Origin: Chlorobium sp.
Lineage (GTDB): Bacteria; Bacteroidota; Chlorobiia; Chlorobiales; Chlorobiaceae
Assembly: GCA_005862285.1 (NCBI GenBank)
Contig: SZXW01000010.1
Coordinates: 248,001-312,000, forward strand
Length of the DNA: 64,000 bases
Direction: 5' to 3'
Positions within the stretch are counted from its first letter, which is position 1, and each line of letters starts with the position of its first letter. The notes below the pieces were generated by a model. It saw nothing but the letters and a program-made list of their open reading frames with translations. It had not been told where the DNA came from and searched no databases. The translations under genes were made by a program, and so were the position numbers. This document shows, in pieces, positions 28,012 to 35,833 of the stretch.

Positions 28012-29369
28012 TGCAGACAGCAACAGCAAAAACGGCAACGCAGAACGCCTGCAGGCTCTGCAACCCTCTGGGCGCCTGCCTGGCATTCAGGGGCATAGAA
28101 AAATGCGTGCCGTTCCTGCACGGCTCCCAGGGATGTGCGACCTATATCCGGCGTTACCTGATCAGCCATTACAAGGAGCCGATCGATATCGCTTCGTCGA
28201 ACTTCAACGAGGAAACCGCCGTCTTCGGCGGCAGCCACAACCTTAAGGTCGGCCTGAAAAACGTGACGAAACAGTACAAGCCGGAGGTTATCGGCATCGC
28301 GACGACCTGCCTGTCGGAAACGATCGGCGAGGATGTACCGATGATCCTGAGGGAGTATGTCGCGGCTTTCGGCAGCGATGCTCCCATGCCGGAGATGATA
28401 TTCGCTTCCACGCCAAGCTATCAGGGCAGTCATATCGACGGTTTCCATGCGGCCGTGCGCGCAGCAGTGAAAACGTTTGCCGAAGGCGGGGCTGAAAAGC
28501 ACCTTGTCAATATATTCCCGGGCATGATTTCACCGGCTGACATCCGTTATCTGAAGGAAATACTTACAGCTTTCGATCTGCCTTATGTCCTGCTGCCCGA
28601 CTATTCACAGACCCTCGACGGAGGACCGTGGGGAGAGTACCACCGGATACCTCCGGGAGGCACCCCGAGAAGCGCCATAACCTTTACCGGCAGCGCGGCG
28701 GCAAGCATCGAGTTCGGCTCGACGCTCGAAGCATCGAAATCCGCGGGAGGATACCTCGAAGAACAGTTCGATGTTCCCCGCCTCAATTTGGCCATGCCGA
28801 TCGGGATCAGGGAAACAGACCGTTTCTTCGATCTGCTCGAAAAACTGACAGAGAAACCGACGCCAGAGAAGTATCAGGATGAACGCAGAAGACTTGTCGA
28901 TGCCTATGCCGACGGACATAAATATGTCTTCGGGAAAAAAGCGATCCTTTACGGTGAAGAAGACCTGGTTATCTCCATGGCCTCCTTCCTGCACGAAATC
29001 GGTGTAGTGCCGGTACTGTGTGCTTCCGGAGGAAAAAGCGGCCTCATGAGGGAACGGCTTGAAGAGCTGATTCCCGATATGGATGAAAACGGCATCACCG
29101 TCCGCGACGGAGTCGATTTCGTGGATATCGAAAACGAATCGGCTGTGCTCCAGCCCGACCTGCTCATCGGCAACAGCAAAGGCTTCACGATGTCGAAGAA
29201 AAGTCAGCTGCCTCTTGTCCGTATCGGCTTTCCGATCCATGACCGGTTCGGCGGACAACGCTTGCACCATCTTGGATACCGTGGAACACAGGAACTGTTT
29301 GACCGGATCGTCAACACGGTCATCGAACAACGTCAGAACGCTTCGCCAATCGGCTACACCTATATGTAA
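28008..29369 (+). CDS. nifN: FeMo-cofactor scaffold subunit NifN
   Basis: 453 residues from the ATG at 28008, chosen because it overlaps the nifE stop in ATGA and follows the ribosome site aaaggagg. It is a NifK relative: ACRLCNPLGACLAF, HGSQGCATYIRR and TTCLSETIGEDV carry the conserved cysteines and STPSYQGSHIDG the Ser region. It forms the NifE2N2 scaffold. Translational coupling to nifE should give equal amounts of both chains. Confidence 0.96.
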   Translation: MMQTATAKTATQNACRLCNPLGACLAFRGIEKCVPFLHGSQGCATYIRRYLISHYKEPIDIASSNFNEETAVFGGSHNLKVGLKNVTKQYKPEVIGIATTCLSETIGEDVPMILREYVAAFGSDAPMPEMIFASTPSYQGSHIDGFHAAVRAAVKTFAEGGAEKHLVNIFPGMISPADIRYLKEILTAFDLPYVLLPDYSQTLDGGPWGEYHRIPPGGTPRSAITFTGSAAASIEFGSTLEASKSAGGYLEEQFDVPRLNLAMPIGIRETDRFFDLLEKLTEKPTPEKYQDERRRLVDAYADGHKYVFGKKAILYGEEDLVISMASFLHEIGVVPVLCASGGKSGLMRERLEELIPDMDENGITVRDGVDFVDIENESAVLQPDLLIGNSKGFTMSKKSQLPLVRIGFPIHDRFGGQRLHHLGYRGTQELFDRIVNTVIEQRQNASPIGYTYM

Positions 29370-29381
29370 GGAAGAACCATC

Positions 29382-30656
29382 ATGACAATCAACATTAAAA
29401 ACCACCCTTGTTTCAACGATACGTCGAGGCACAAGTTCGGACGCATTCATCTTCCTGTGGCGCCCAAGTGTAACATTCAGTGCAACTATTGCAGCCGCAA
29501 GTTCGACTGCATGAATGAAAACAGACCCGGGGTCACCAGCAAGGTACTCTCGCCGAAGCAGGCGCTCTACTATCTCGATCAGGCATTGCAGCTGTCCCCC
29601 AACATCGCAGTGGTGGGCATCGCCGGGCCCGGGGATCCGTTCGCCAATCCGGACGAAACCATGGAGACATTACGGCTCGTCAGGGAAAAATACCCGGAGA
29701 TGCTCCTCTGCGTTGCAACCAACGGCCTCGATGTGCTGCCCTATATCGATGAGCTGGCCGATCTGCAGGTGAGCCATGTAACGCTCACGATCAACGCCAT
29801 CGACCCGAAAATCGGTGCGGAGATCTATGCGTGGGTACGATACAAGAAACGCATGTACCGTGAGCTGGAAGGGGCACAGCTCCTGCTCGAGAACCAGCTT
29901 GCCGCCCTGCAGAAGCTCAAGCGGCTCGGAGTCACAGCAAAGGTCAATTCGATCATCATCCCGGGCATCAACGATACGCATGTGATCGAAGTCGCCCGGC
30001 AGGTATCGGCGCTGGGAGCCGATATTCTCAACTGCCTGCCTTATTACAACACGACGGAAACCGTGTTCGAGAACATTGCGGAACCCGACCCGGTCATGGT
30101 GCTGGAAATACAGGAAGAGGCCGGAAAGCTCTTGCCCCAGATGAAGCACTGTGCCCGCTGCCGTGCCGATGCGGTCGGCATTATCGGCGAGCTCAACAGC
30201 CCGGAAATGACAGAGAAAATGGCTGAAGCCTCTCTCCTGCCGAAAAATCCGGGAGACAACCGCCCGTTCATCGCCGTGGCAAGCATCGAGGGGGTTCTCG
30301 TGAACCAGCACCTCGGCGAAGCCGAACGGTTCCTCGTCTATGCGCTCGACAAGGAGAGGCGGAGCTGCTCGCTCGTCGATTCCCGTATTGCACCTCCTCC
30401 GGGAGGGGGAAGAGACCGCTGGGAAGCCCTGGCGCATACACTTTCGGATTGCCGGGCTCTGCTCGTCAACAGCGCCGGTGACTCGCCGAAAACCGTGCTC
30501 AACACACACGGCATTGAAGTCATGTCGCTCGAGGGTGTGATCGAGGAAGCGGTTTATGGTGTGTTTACAGGGCAGAACCTGAAACATCTCATGAAAAGCA
30601 GCCAGATCCATGCCTGCAAGTCCGGATGTTCCGGAACCGGCAACGGATGCGACTGA
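29382..30656 (+). CDS. nifB: Nitrogenase cofactor biosynthesis protein NifB with C-terminal NifX-like domain
   Basis: 424 residues. The radical SAM motif is C30-C34-C37 (CNIQCNYC), with further NifB cysteines in KFDCMN and in KHCARCRADAVG. Residues from about 300 form a NifX/NafY-like cofactor-binding domain (FIAVASIEGVLVNQHLGEAERF). The C-terminus is Cys-rich (KSGCSGTGNGCD). NifB fuses two [4Fe-4S] clusters and inserts the central carbide, giving NifB-co for NifEN. The start is 12 bases after nifN, behind aaggaag. Confidence 0.97.
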   Translation: MTINIKNHPCFNDTSRHKFGRIHLPVAPKCNIQCNYCSRKFDCMNENRPGVTSKVLSPKQALYYLDQALQLSPNIAVVGIAGPGDPFANPDETMETLRLVREKYPEMLLCVATNGLDVLPYIDELADLQVSHVTLTINAIDPKIGAEIYAWVRYKKRMYRELEGAQLLLENQLAALQKLKRLGVTAKVNSIIIPGINDTHVIEVARQVSALGADILNCLPYYNTTETVFENIAEPDPVMVLEIQEEAGKLLPQMKHCARCRADAVGIIGELNSPEMTEKMAEASLLPKNPGDNRPFIAVASIEGVLVNQHLGEAERFLVYALDKERRSCSLVDSRIAPPPGGGRDRWEALAHTLSDCRALLVNSAGDSPKTVLNTHGIEVMSLEGVIEEAVYGVFTGQNLKHLMKSSQIHACKSGCSGTGNGCD

Positions 30657-30665
30657 TTGAACTTG

Positions 30666-30714
30666 ATCCGACTGATCAGTCCGATCGGTCGGATCGGTCC
30701 GATCTTTTTTTAAT
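30666..30714 (+). repeat. GATC-rich microrepeat/hairpin between nifB and the ferredoxin gene
   Basis: Iterated gatcggtc-type units (about 30668-30706) form several alternative hairpins, the last being gatcggtccgatc, followed directly by seven T. This resembles an intrinsic terminator or attenuator inside the operon. The nifB-ferredoxin gap of 74 bases is otherwise empty. Confidence 0.5.
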
Positions 30715-30730
30715 AACCAACACAACAATC

Positions 30731-31039
30731 ATGGACAAACCGAAACACCACATCTTCGTCTGCGCAAGCTTCAGGGCACAGGGAACCCCGCAGGGCATCT
30801 GCCATAAAAAAGAGGCGCTTGGCCTGATACCATATATCGAAAGCGAACTGTCCGATCGCGGCATGAGCGACGTCGCCGTATCGGCCACAGGATGCCTGAA
30901 CCTCTGTGAAAAAGGCCCTGTGCTGGTCGTCTATCCCGAGAACTTCTGGTACGGAGAGATCGACAGCACCGACAAGATCGACGAGATTCTCGATGCGCTC
31001 GAAGAAGGCGAAGCCTGTGAGGACCACCTGATCAATTAA
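30731..31039 (+). CDS. Thioredoxin-like [2Fe-2S] ferredoxin of the nif operon
   Basis: 102 residues from the ATG at 30731; earlier in-frame ATGs would read through the microrepeat. It begins KPKHHIFVCASFR and has the cysteines VCASF, GICHKK and GCLNLCEKGP of thioredoxin-fold [2Fe-2S] ferredoxins. Proteins of this type occur at the end of nif operons in Azotobacter and green sulfur bacteria and are thought to serve nitrogenase maturation or protection. The tail is acidic (EEGEACEDHLIN). It is the last nif gene in the window; nifV, nifS, nifU and nifA are not seen here. Confidence 0.92.
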   Translation: MDKPKHHIFVCASFRAQGTPQGICHKKEALGLIPYIESELSDRGMSDVAVSATGCLNLCEKGPVLVVYPENFWYGEIDSTDKIDEILDALEEGEACEDHLIN

Positions 31040-31042
31040 CTG

Positions 31043-31094
31043 ACGCAAGGGGCTTTTTCTGATACTCGCCTGGGAAAAGCTCCTTTTCTTGCGC
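31043..31094 (+). terminator. Long imperfect hairpin after the nif ferredoxin gene
   Basis: cgcaagggg (from about 31043) pairs with cccttttcttgcg-like sequence near 31082-31093, giving an imperfect stem shortly after the ferredoxin stop. Short T runs lie within the arms, but no clean U tract follows. It is a plausible end for the nif transcript. Confidence 0.4.
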
Positions 31095-31097
31095 CAT

Positions 31098-31121
31098 CGT
31101 TATATATTTCATAACATAACG
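31098..31121. promoter_or_regulatory. ModE-like operator 1
   Basis: A 24-base element with arms cgttatat and ataacg separated by 10 bases. The arms match what I recall of the ModE molybdate-repressor site (CGTTATAT and its inverse). It lies 164 bases before the TonB receptor ATG. A second element of the same length and arms follows at 31242. Confidence 0.65.
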
Positions 31122-31241
31122 TGAACATGAGGCTCAACAGAAAAACATCGGAACAGAAAACATTTATCTAAATAAAACACAAATCGTAACTGAAGGATAT
31201 ATGACCACAGGATATAGTATTTCCGGCATTTTTTTATCCAA

Positions 31242-31265
31242 CGTTATATAGCAATAAACATAACG
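31242..31265. promoter_or_regulatory. ModE-like operator 2
   Basis: A 24-base element beginning cgttatata and ending cataacg, the same length and outer arms as operator 1; centres are 144 bases apart. It ends 19 bases before the receptor ATG, where a bound repressor would block transcription or elongation. Molybdate-bound ModE would then silence the genes when molybdenum is plentiful. Confidence 0.68.
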
Positions 31266-31284
31266 AAGCACAACACACACGATC

Positions 31285-33279
31285 ATGAAAAAAGCAGTAC
31301 TCCTTGTCTTCCTCCTTGCATGTCCCGAGATTCAGGCCATGGCGGCAACTCAGCAGGATACGCAGGAAACCTCGGCGAAAGTCTTCACCGCCGGAGAAAT
31401 TACCGTTTCAGGAAAAAAAAAATATGCGAACGAAAAAGTCACATCGGACGATATGGAAAAGCTCGATAAAAAAACCATCACCCAGGCAGTGAACCTGCTT
31501 CCAGGTGTCAACATCAGCAATGCAGGCGGAAGAAACGAAGGAATGATCTATGTCAGAGGTTTCGACATGAGACAGGTGCCGCTCTACCTGGATGGCATAC
31601 CGCAATACGTGCCCTATGACGGTTATGTGGACCCGAACCGCTTCCTCACTTTTGACCTTTCGGAGGTAACCGTTTCCAAAGGGTATTCTTCGGTTCTTTT
31701 CGGACCGAATACACTTGGCGGTACTATCAACATCGTTACCCGCAAGCCTGAAAAACCTTTCGAAGCATCGTTGAAAGGCGGAATCGCAACGGGAAACGAG
31801 GGTGTTTCAACTGAGTTCGGCAGTTTGAAAATCGGATCAAATCTCGGAAAATGGTATATCCAGGGCACGCTTTCAGCGATCAACACGGATTTCTGGCCGC
31901 TATCGGTATCATTTACGCCTTCGACGGTCAACGAAGACGGCGGAAAAAGAGACAACTCACAGTATCAGGATGTCAGCGGAGGAATCAAGATCGGATATAC
32001 ACCTAACGAAACCGACGAATACACCATTGCCTACAACGGTATCACATCCAGCAAGGGAGTTCCTGTCTATACCGGTTCCAACAATCCGGCAGCAAATGCA
32101 AGGTTCTGGAAATACCGCGACTGGGACAAGGCAAGCTTCTACTATATCGGAAAAACTTCCCTGGGAGGTGAAACATACCTGAAAACAAGGGCATACTGCG
32201 ACCTCTATTACAATGTCCTGGACGCATATGACGACGCCACCTACAAAACCCAGCTCAAATCGTCATCGTTCACAAGCGTTTATGACGACAAAACCTGCGG
32301 AGCGTCCGTGGAGCTGGGAACGGGACTCTTCAAGAACAACACGCTGAAAGCCGCTCTTCATGAAAAGTACGACATGCACAGGGAATACAATGTGGGCCAG
32401 CAAGCAAAGGAGTTCGAAGACAACACCATTTCGGTTGCGACCGAGGATTCCTGGGCTGCTTCCCGAAATCTCACGGTCATCGCTGGCGCAAGGCATGATT
32501 TCCGGAAAACCATCAAGGCTGAAGATCTGGTAAGCAATGTCATCACCTCTTTCCCGCTCAACGACAACGAGGCGACAAACTATCAGCTTGCTCTGAACGG
32601 ACATATCGGCAATAACCAGGAACTCACCGGGTATGTTGCAAGAACCACGAGATTTCCGACACTTAAGGACCGCTATTCGTACAGGCTCGGTAAAGCGATA
32701 CCCAACCCGGCCCTCGCTCCTGAACAGAGCTGGAACTACGGTCTGGATTATTCTGTCAAACCGCTTCAGGAACTCAAACTTACAACATCTGTTTTCCAGA
32801 GCAGCGTTTCAGATGTCATCCAGCGCGTCGATAATGTCAGCGGCACCAGATACCAGTTCCAGAACACAGGAACAGCCACTTTCACCGGTTTCGAATGTTC
32901 GGCTGACTGGAAGCCGGCTTCATGGTTCAGGGGATTTGCAGGATACAGTTATATCGAAAGGGAAAACAAGAGCAATCCTGCAATCTATTTCACCGATGTA
33001 CCGAAGCATAAAGTAAACAGCTACCTGCAGTTCCTTTACAGCAGAAACACCTGGATACTCGTTGAAACCGAATTCGATTCACAGCGTTACAGCACAAGTG
33101 ACGGGAAATACACTGCGGGAGGGTACGGTCTTGTCAACCTGAGGGCAAATGCAGCGCTTTCCGGTTCATTCTCGGCTCAGTTCGCTGTTGAAAACCTGTT
33201 CGACCGCAATTATGCGGTTTCTGAAGGGTATCCGGAACCGGGCCGGCAGTTCGTTCTTTCGGTTACCTGTTCTATGTAG
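31285..33279 (+). CDS. TonB-dependent outer-membrane receptor, probably molybdenum-related
   Basis: 664 residues. The signal peptide covers about 1-21 (KKAVLLVFLLACPEIQAMAA). A plug domain follows at about 40-160, with ITQAVNLLPGVNISNAGG, YVRGFDMRQVPLYLDGIP and VTVSKGYSSVLFGPNTLGGTI typical of the family. The rest is a 22-strand barrel with a late motif LFDRNYAVSEGYPEPGRQF. It ends in SVTCSM instead of the usual aromatic residue. Such receptors import metal chelates or large solutes using TonB energy. Two ModE-like operators upstream and the preceding nif operon point to molybdate or a molybdenum chelate as substrate; this is inference from context. Confidence 0.88.
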   Translation: MKKAVLLVFLLACPEIQAMAATQQDTQETSAKVFTAGEITVSGKKKYANEKVTSDDMEKLDKKTITQAVNLLPGVNISNAGGRNEGMIYVRGFDMRQVPLYLDGIPQYVPYDGYVDPNRFLTFDLSEVTVSKGYSSVLFGPNTLGGTINIVTRKPEKPFEASLKGGIATGNEGVSTEFGSLKIGSNLGKWYIQGTLSAINTDFWPLSVSFTPSTVNEDGGKRDNSQYQDVSGGIKIGYTPNETDEYTIAYNGITSSKGVPVYTGSNNPAANARFWKYRDWDKASFYYIGKTSLGGETYLKTRAYCDLYYNVLDAYDDATYKTQLKSSSFTSVYDDKTCGASVELGTGLFKNNTLKAALHEKYDMHREYNVGQQAKEFEDNTISVATEDSWAASRNLTVIAGARHDFRKTIKAEDLVSNVITSFPLNDNEATNYQLALNGHIGNNQELTGYVARTTRFPTLKDRYSYRLGKAIPNPALAPEQSWNYGLDYSVKPLQELKLTTSVFQSSVSDVIQRVDNVSGTRYQFQNTGTATFTGFECSADWKPASWFRGFAGYSYIERENKSNPAIYFTDVPKHKVNSYLQFLYSRNTWILVETEFDSQRYSTSDGKYTAGGYGLVNLRANAALSGSFSAQFAVENLFDRNYAVSEGYPEPGRQFVLSVTCSM

Positions 33280-33368
33280 CATTCCAATAACCGGTTCAGC
33301 CGGAATGGAGCCTTGAAAAAACTCTTTTCCGGCTGAAGATTCACAATCTCTAACAAGGATTAAAAACC

Positions 33369-33935
33369 ATGAAAAAAGTCAACTTATCCAGCACTCAACT
33401 GTTCATCGCGATTCTTGCCCTGCTGTTTACAGCTGCACCGGCGATGGCTAAAACGAAAAACGACGTTTCGGAAATTGTTTCCGTAACCGGTCTTGTCGAG
33501 AAGCCGTTTACCATCACGCCTTTGAGCGTGAAAACCATGCATGCCGTTGAACGTGAAAACAGTGCGATAGTCTGCGGTTCAGGTGAGACCCGGAAGACGC
33601 TGAAAACATACAAAGGCGTTCTGCTTCGTGATATTCTCGATTCAGCGAAAGTTGTCATGTCAAATCCCCATCAGCGCGGCGAATTTGCCGTACTCGTTCG
33701 ATCTACGGACAACTACAATGTGCTGTTTTCCTACAACGAACTGTACTATGGCTCCGCGGGAGACAATACCTTCCTGATCTTCGAGGAAAACGGCAAACCC
33801 ATCGACAAGGACGGGTTTTTCGTGGTTTTCTGCTCCAACGACAAGCTGACTGGTCCGCGCCATGTCAAATGGGTGAACAATATCGAGGTCATAAAAGTCG
33901 ATGCCGGCATCCCGGCAGTGAACTGTAAAAAATAA
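33369..33935 (+). CDS. Periplasmic sulfite-oxidase-fold protein (molybdopterin-binding-like domain)
   Basis: 188 residues with a clear signal peptide (about 1-28, ending APAMA). The mature part resembles a small stand-alone version of the oxidoreductase molybdopterin-binding (SUOX) fold: VSVTGLVEKPFTITPLSVK, the core TYKGVLLRDILDSA and the end GPRHVKWVNNIEVIKV. The family's molybdenum-ligand Cys is not certain; Cys is present in IVCGSGE and FFVVFCSND. It follows the TonB receptor by 89 bases behind the ribosome site aagga and so probably shares its ModE control. It might bind a molybdenum species in the periplasm. An enzymatic role cannot be excluded. Confidence 0.72.
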   Translation: MKKVNLSSTQLFIAILALLFTAAPAMAKTKNDVSEIVSVTGLVEKPFTITPLSVKTMHAVERENSAIVCGSGETRKTLKTYKGVLLRDILDSAKVVMSNPHQRGEFAVLVRSTDNYNVLFSYNELYYGSAGDNTFLIFEENGKPIDKDGFFVVFCSNDKLTGPRHVKWVNNIEVIKVDAGIPAVNCKK

Positions 33936-34003
33936 ACCGGCATAACGAGTTTTATGCAATCATGTTTTCTCCGCAGTAACCTGTTCTTTCTTTGTTACAC
34001 CTT

Positions 34004-34032
34004 CCCGGCGTTTCTCCGGCGCCGGGACTTTA
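34004..34032 (+). terminator. GC-rich hairpin after the TonB/SUOX-fold genes
   Basis: cccggcg (34004-34010) pairs perfectly with cgccggg (34020-34026), with a nine-base loop and the short tail actttaaat. The stem is strong but the U tract is poor. It is the likely end of the receptor operon. Confidence 0.55.
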
Positions 34033-34254
34033 AATGAATCAGTAAGAACTACCGGTATTTCTATTTGCTCACGAACAACATAAACACGATCACCCCATGG
34101 CGTTTCTTCGGGAGCTGCCTGAATTCCCCAGGGCTGAAAGGATCGGATGGCTTCTCGCCGTTATGCAGGTTCACAGAACAGCCTCAGGACATACTTCGCA
34201 ACGTAAAGGCTTTTATAGGTGTCTCTCCTGGATGCAGATGGCAGAGTGACAAGC

Positions 34255-34577
34255 TCAATCCTCATTCATCAGGATCACCGGGCTTTGTCTGGCAATGTTT
34301 CTCTGCAGATTAAAACTGATAATATCCTCTCCCAAAGCTTCTTCCAGTTCGGAAATCGTCTTCAGGGAAGGATTGGCATCGCCTGACAAAATCCGGCTGA
34401 TATAAGACTCTTTCTTCCCGATTTTTTCGGCAAGTTCTCACTGGGTCATCCCCGTTGATTTCAGTACCTCTGCAACAGCAGCAGCAAACCCAACCTGTCT
34501 ATTAACACACCTCCTTGTAATCGGAGGAATGCTCTCAACAAGCTTCTGAAAAGGCAATATCGACACAACTATTTATC
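34255..34577 (-). pseudogene. XRE/HigA-type antitoxin, interrupted by an in-frame stop
   Basis: A minus-strand frame from a possible GTG at 34577 reads PFQKLVESIPPITRRCVN, then AAAVAEVLKSTGMTQ, then TGA, then ELAEKIGKKESYISRILSGD and SLKTISELEEALGEDIISF, ending at 34255. This is a Cro/C1-type helix-turn-helix of the HigA antitoxin group; the stop falls between the first two helices (TQ*ELAEKIG). One base change would restore about 107 residues. No intact toxin gene is recognisable beside it; the sequence upstream (34578-34720) is not assignable. Confidence 0.75.
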
Positions 34578-34858
34578 TGTATAGAATTAAGAGAACCTCG
34601 CAACACCCCTGTAATGCGATCGACATGAATCCTGCCGGTAGCAATCCTGCACATGATGGCCTTGTGCACTATCTGTAAATCCTTTACCGAACTATGCAAA
34701 TGAGGATCCTGGCTGATACGTCTTTATTCAAATCCATTCAACCCCAGCCCTCATGTCTTCATCGAACGCATACAGGTAAGCGGGTGTTTTTTGCATGTTT
34801 TTCTGTCCAGGCAAATTCATCACAGTCTTAACATCCGCTCCGTACTGACCGTCAGCTT
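34578..34858. other. Non-coding remnant DNA between antitoxin and integrase fragments
   Basis: About 280 bases with short, interrupted frames on both strands. No family is recognised and there is no start with a ribosome site. Position between two decayed mobile-element genes suggests leftover element DNA. Confidence 0.4.
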
Positions 34859-35035
34859 CTACAGATAATCAGCCCAGGTCTGCATCATGCGACGCCGAAC
34901 ATTGAGATGCTTCGTTCTATTGTAAGCAATTTCCAATTTGGAAGGATAAAATCGCCGATGTGGCGGGTATCTTTGATATTTGCTGCCCAACTCTGGCATC
35001 ACTCTCCATGACAGTGCCATCCAGTAGAACTCCAT
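34859..35035 (-). pseudogene. Tyrosine integrase remnant (C-terminal end)
   Basis: A 58-codon minus-strand frame from ATG 35035 to TAG 34859. Its last part, KLEIAYNRTKHLNVRRRMM followed by QTWADYL, resembles the C-terminus of P4/phage-type tyrosine integrases, where a YxR motif and a closing RR..L...WADYL are common. The catalytic R-H-R-Y core is missing. It marks a lost integrated element. The first copy of the duplicated sigma-like module begins at about the same place. Confidence 0.55.
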
Positions 35036-35640
35036 ACAACTCTTGACGGATATTCGTCTCTTTCAATCAAAAATTACTGAAGGAATTTAATCATTGTTTT
35101 ATTATGTTACTTTATTATCCAAAGTTCTTTTTAAAAAAGGAAAACATCCCCCCCTCCAGGAAGTCAAGGCTGTGGCTTCTACGACCGATTATTTGTTTGA
35201 CAATAAATTCAATTCAACTGTTTTCAATACACCGAAGCAACCATTTACCACAGGCAAACTATGGCATCGAAAAAATGGACTCCAAACGATTTGAAAGATA
35301 ATATCTATACCCTGGGCTATTGGATGACGGATTCTTATGATGGAGCCAACGATCTTCTTTGCAGGACTTACTTGCGCGTTACTCCTGAAACTCCGGCAAT
35401 CGAAATATTCAAAACGTTCAGAGATGGTTACTTCGACAGCTTTATCAATGGGAAAATATCTTGCATTCCGAAGCCATCTTCAAAATCGATCGAGCACATG
35501 GCGGAGGAATTGATTAAACAGGATGCTGATTTGAAATTGACAGTGCTCCTGAGTGAGATTGCCAAGCTCGAGACTGCAGCAATATCGAAGATAATAGGAA
35601 GGTCTGTTGATCGCATAAATTCATGGATACTGTCAGACAG
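35033..35640 (+). repeat. Duplicated module, copy 1 (upstream DNA plus sigma-like gene)
   Basis: Similar to 38765-39295. Shared blocks include acggatattcgtctctt, tccaggaagtcaaggctgt, gcaaccatttacc, actcctgaaactccggcaat and cacatggcggaggaattga. The similarity starts about 225 bases before the gene, so regulatory DNA is included. This copy keeps an open frame; the other is broken. Confidence 0.85.
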
Positions 35641-35728
35641 GGCCTGGCTTGTTGGCGAAACTCTTTCATCAAATGGCCACAGTAATCGGAGAATGTTACT
35701 GAAGAATATAAAGATTCATAAAAATTAG
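35261..35728 (+). CDS. Divergent ECF sigma-factor-like protein
   Basis: 155 residues. The N-terminal half (about 10-60, DNIYTLGYWMTDSYDGANDLLCRTYLRV) resembles sigma region 2 of ECF factors, which usually reads as a Y-A-x-x-L-T pattern ending in a D-L-V-Q-E-T-F-like stretch. The second half (about 80-140, DLKLTVLLSEIAKLETAAISKIIGRSVDRINSW) resembles region 4 with its helix-turn-helix. Both regions are worn: the acidic -10 contact residues are reduced. It may be a weak sigma factor or a regulator derived from one. It lies 105 bases upstream of the TIR gene and may control it. A degenerate second copy lies at 38994-39300. There is no clear ribosome site. Confidence 0.6.
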   Translation: MASKKWTPNDLKDNIYTLGYWMTDSYDGANDLLCRTYLRVTPETPAIEIFKTFRDGYFDSFINGKISCIPKPSSKSIEHMAEELIKQDADLKLTVLLSEIAKLETAAISKIIGRSVDRINSWILSDRAWLVGETLSSNGHSNRRMLLKNIKIHKN

Positions 35729-35833
35729 CTCCAGAAGCAGGGGATAATGATTGGAACTGAAGATGGAAAAGCGGGAACAGGTTGGATTGAACTTGTTAAA
35801 AAATATCGCTCGAACATCAAATAATAAAAAACC

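Noticed and set aside
30668-30706. CRISPR-like repeat
   Set aside because: Units are about 8 bases with no spacers; it is a microrepeat/hairpin. No CRISPR array or cas gene was seen anywhere in the window.
34065-34313. 82-codon plus-strand frame
   Set aside because: It overlaps the broken antitoxin in antisense and has no start signal or similarity.
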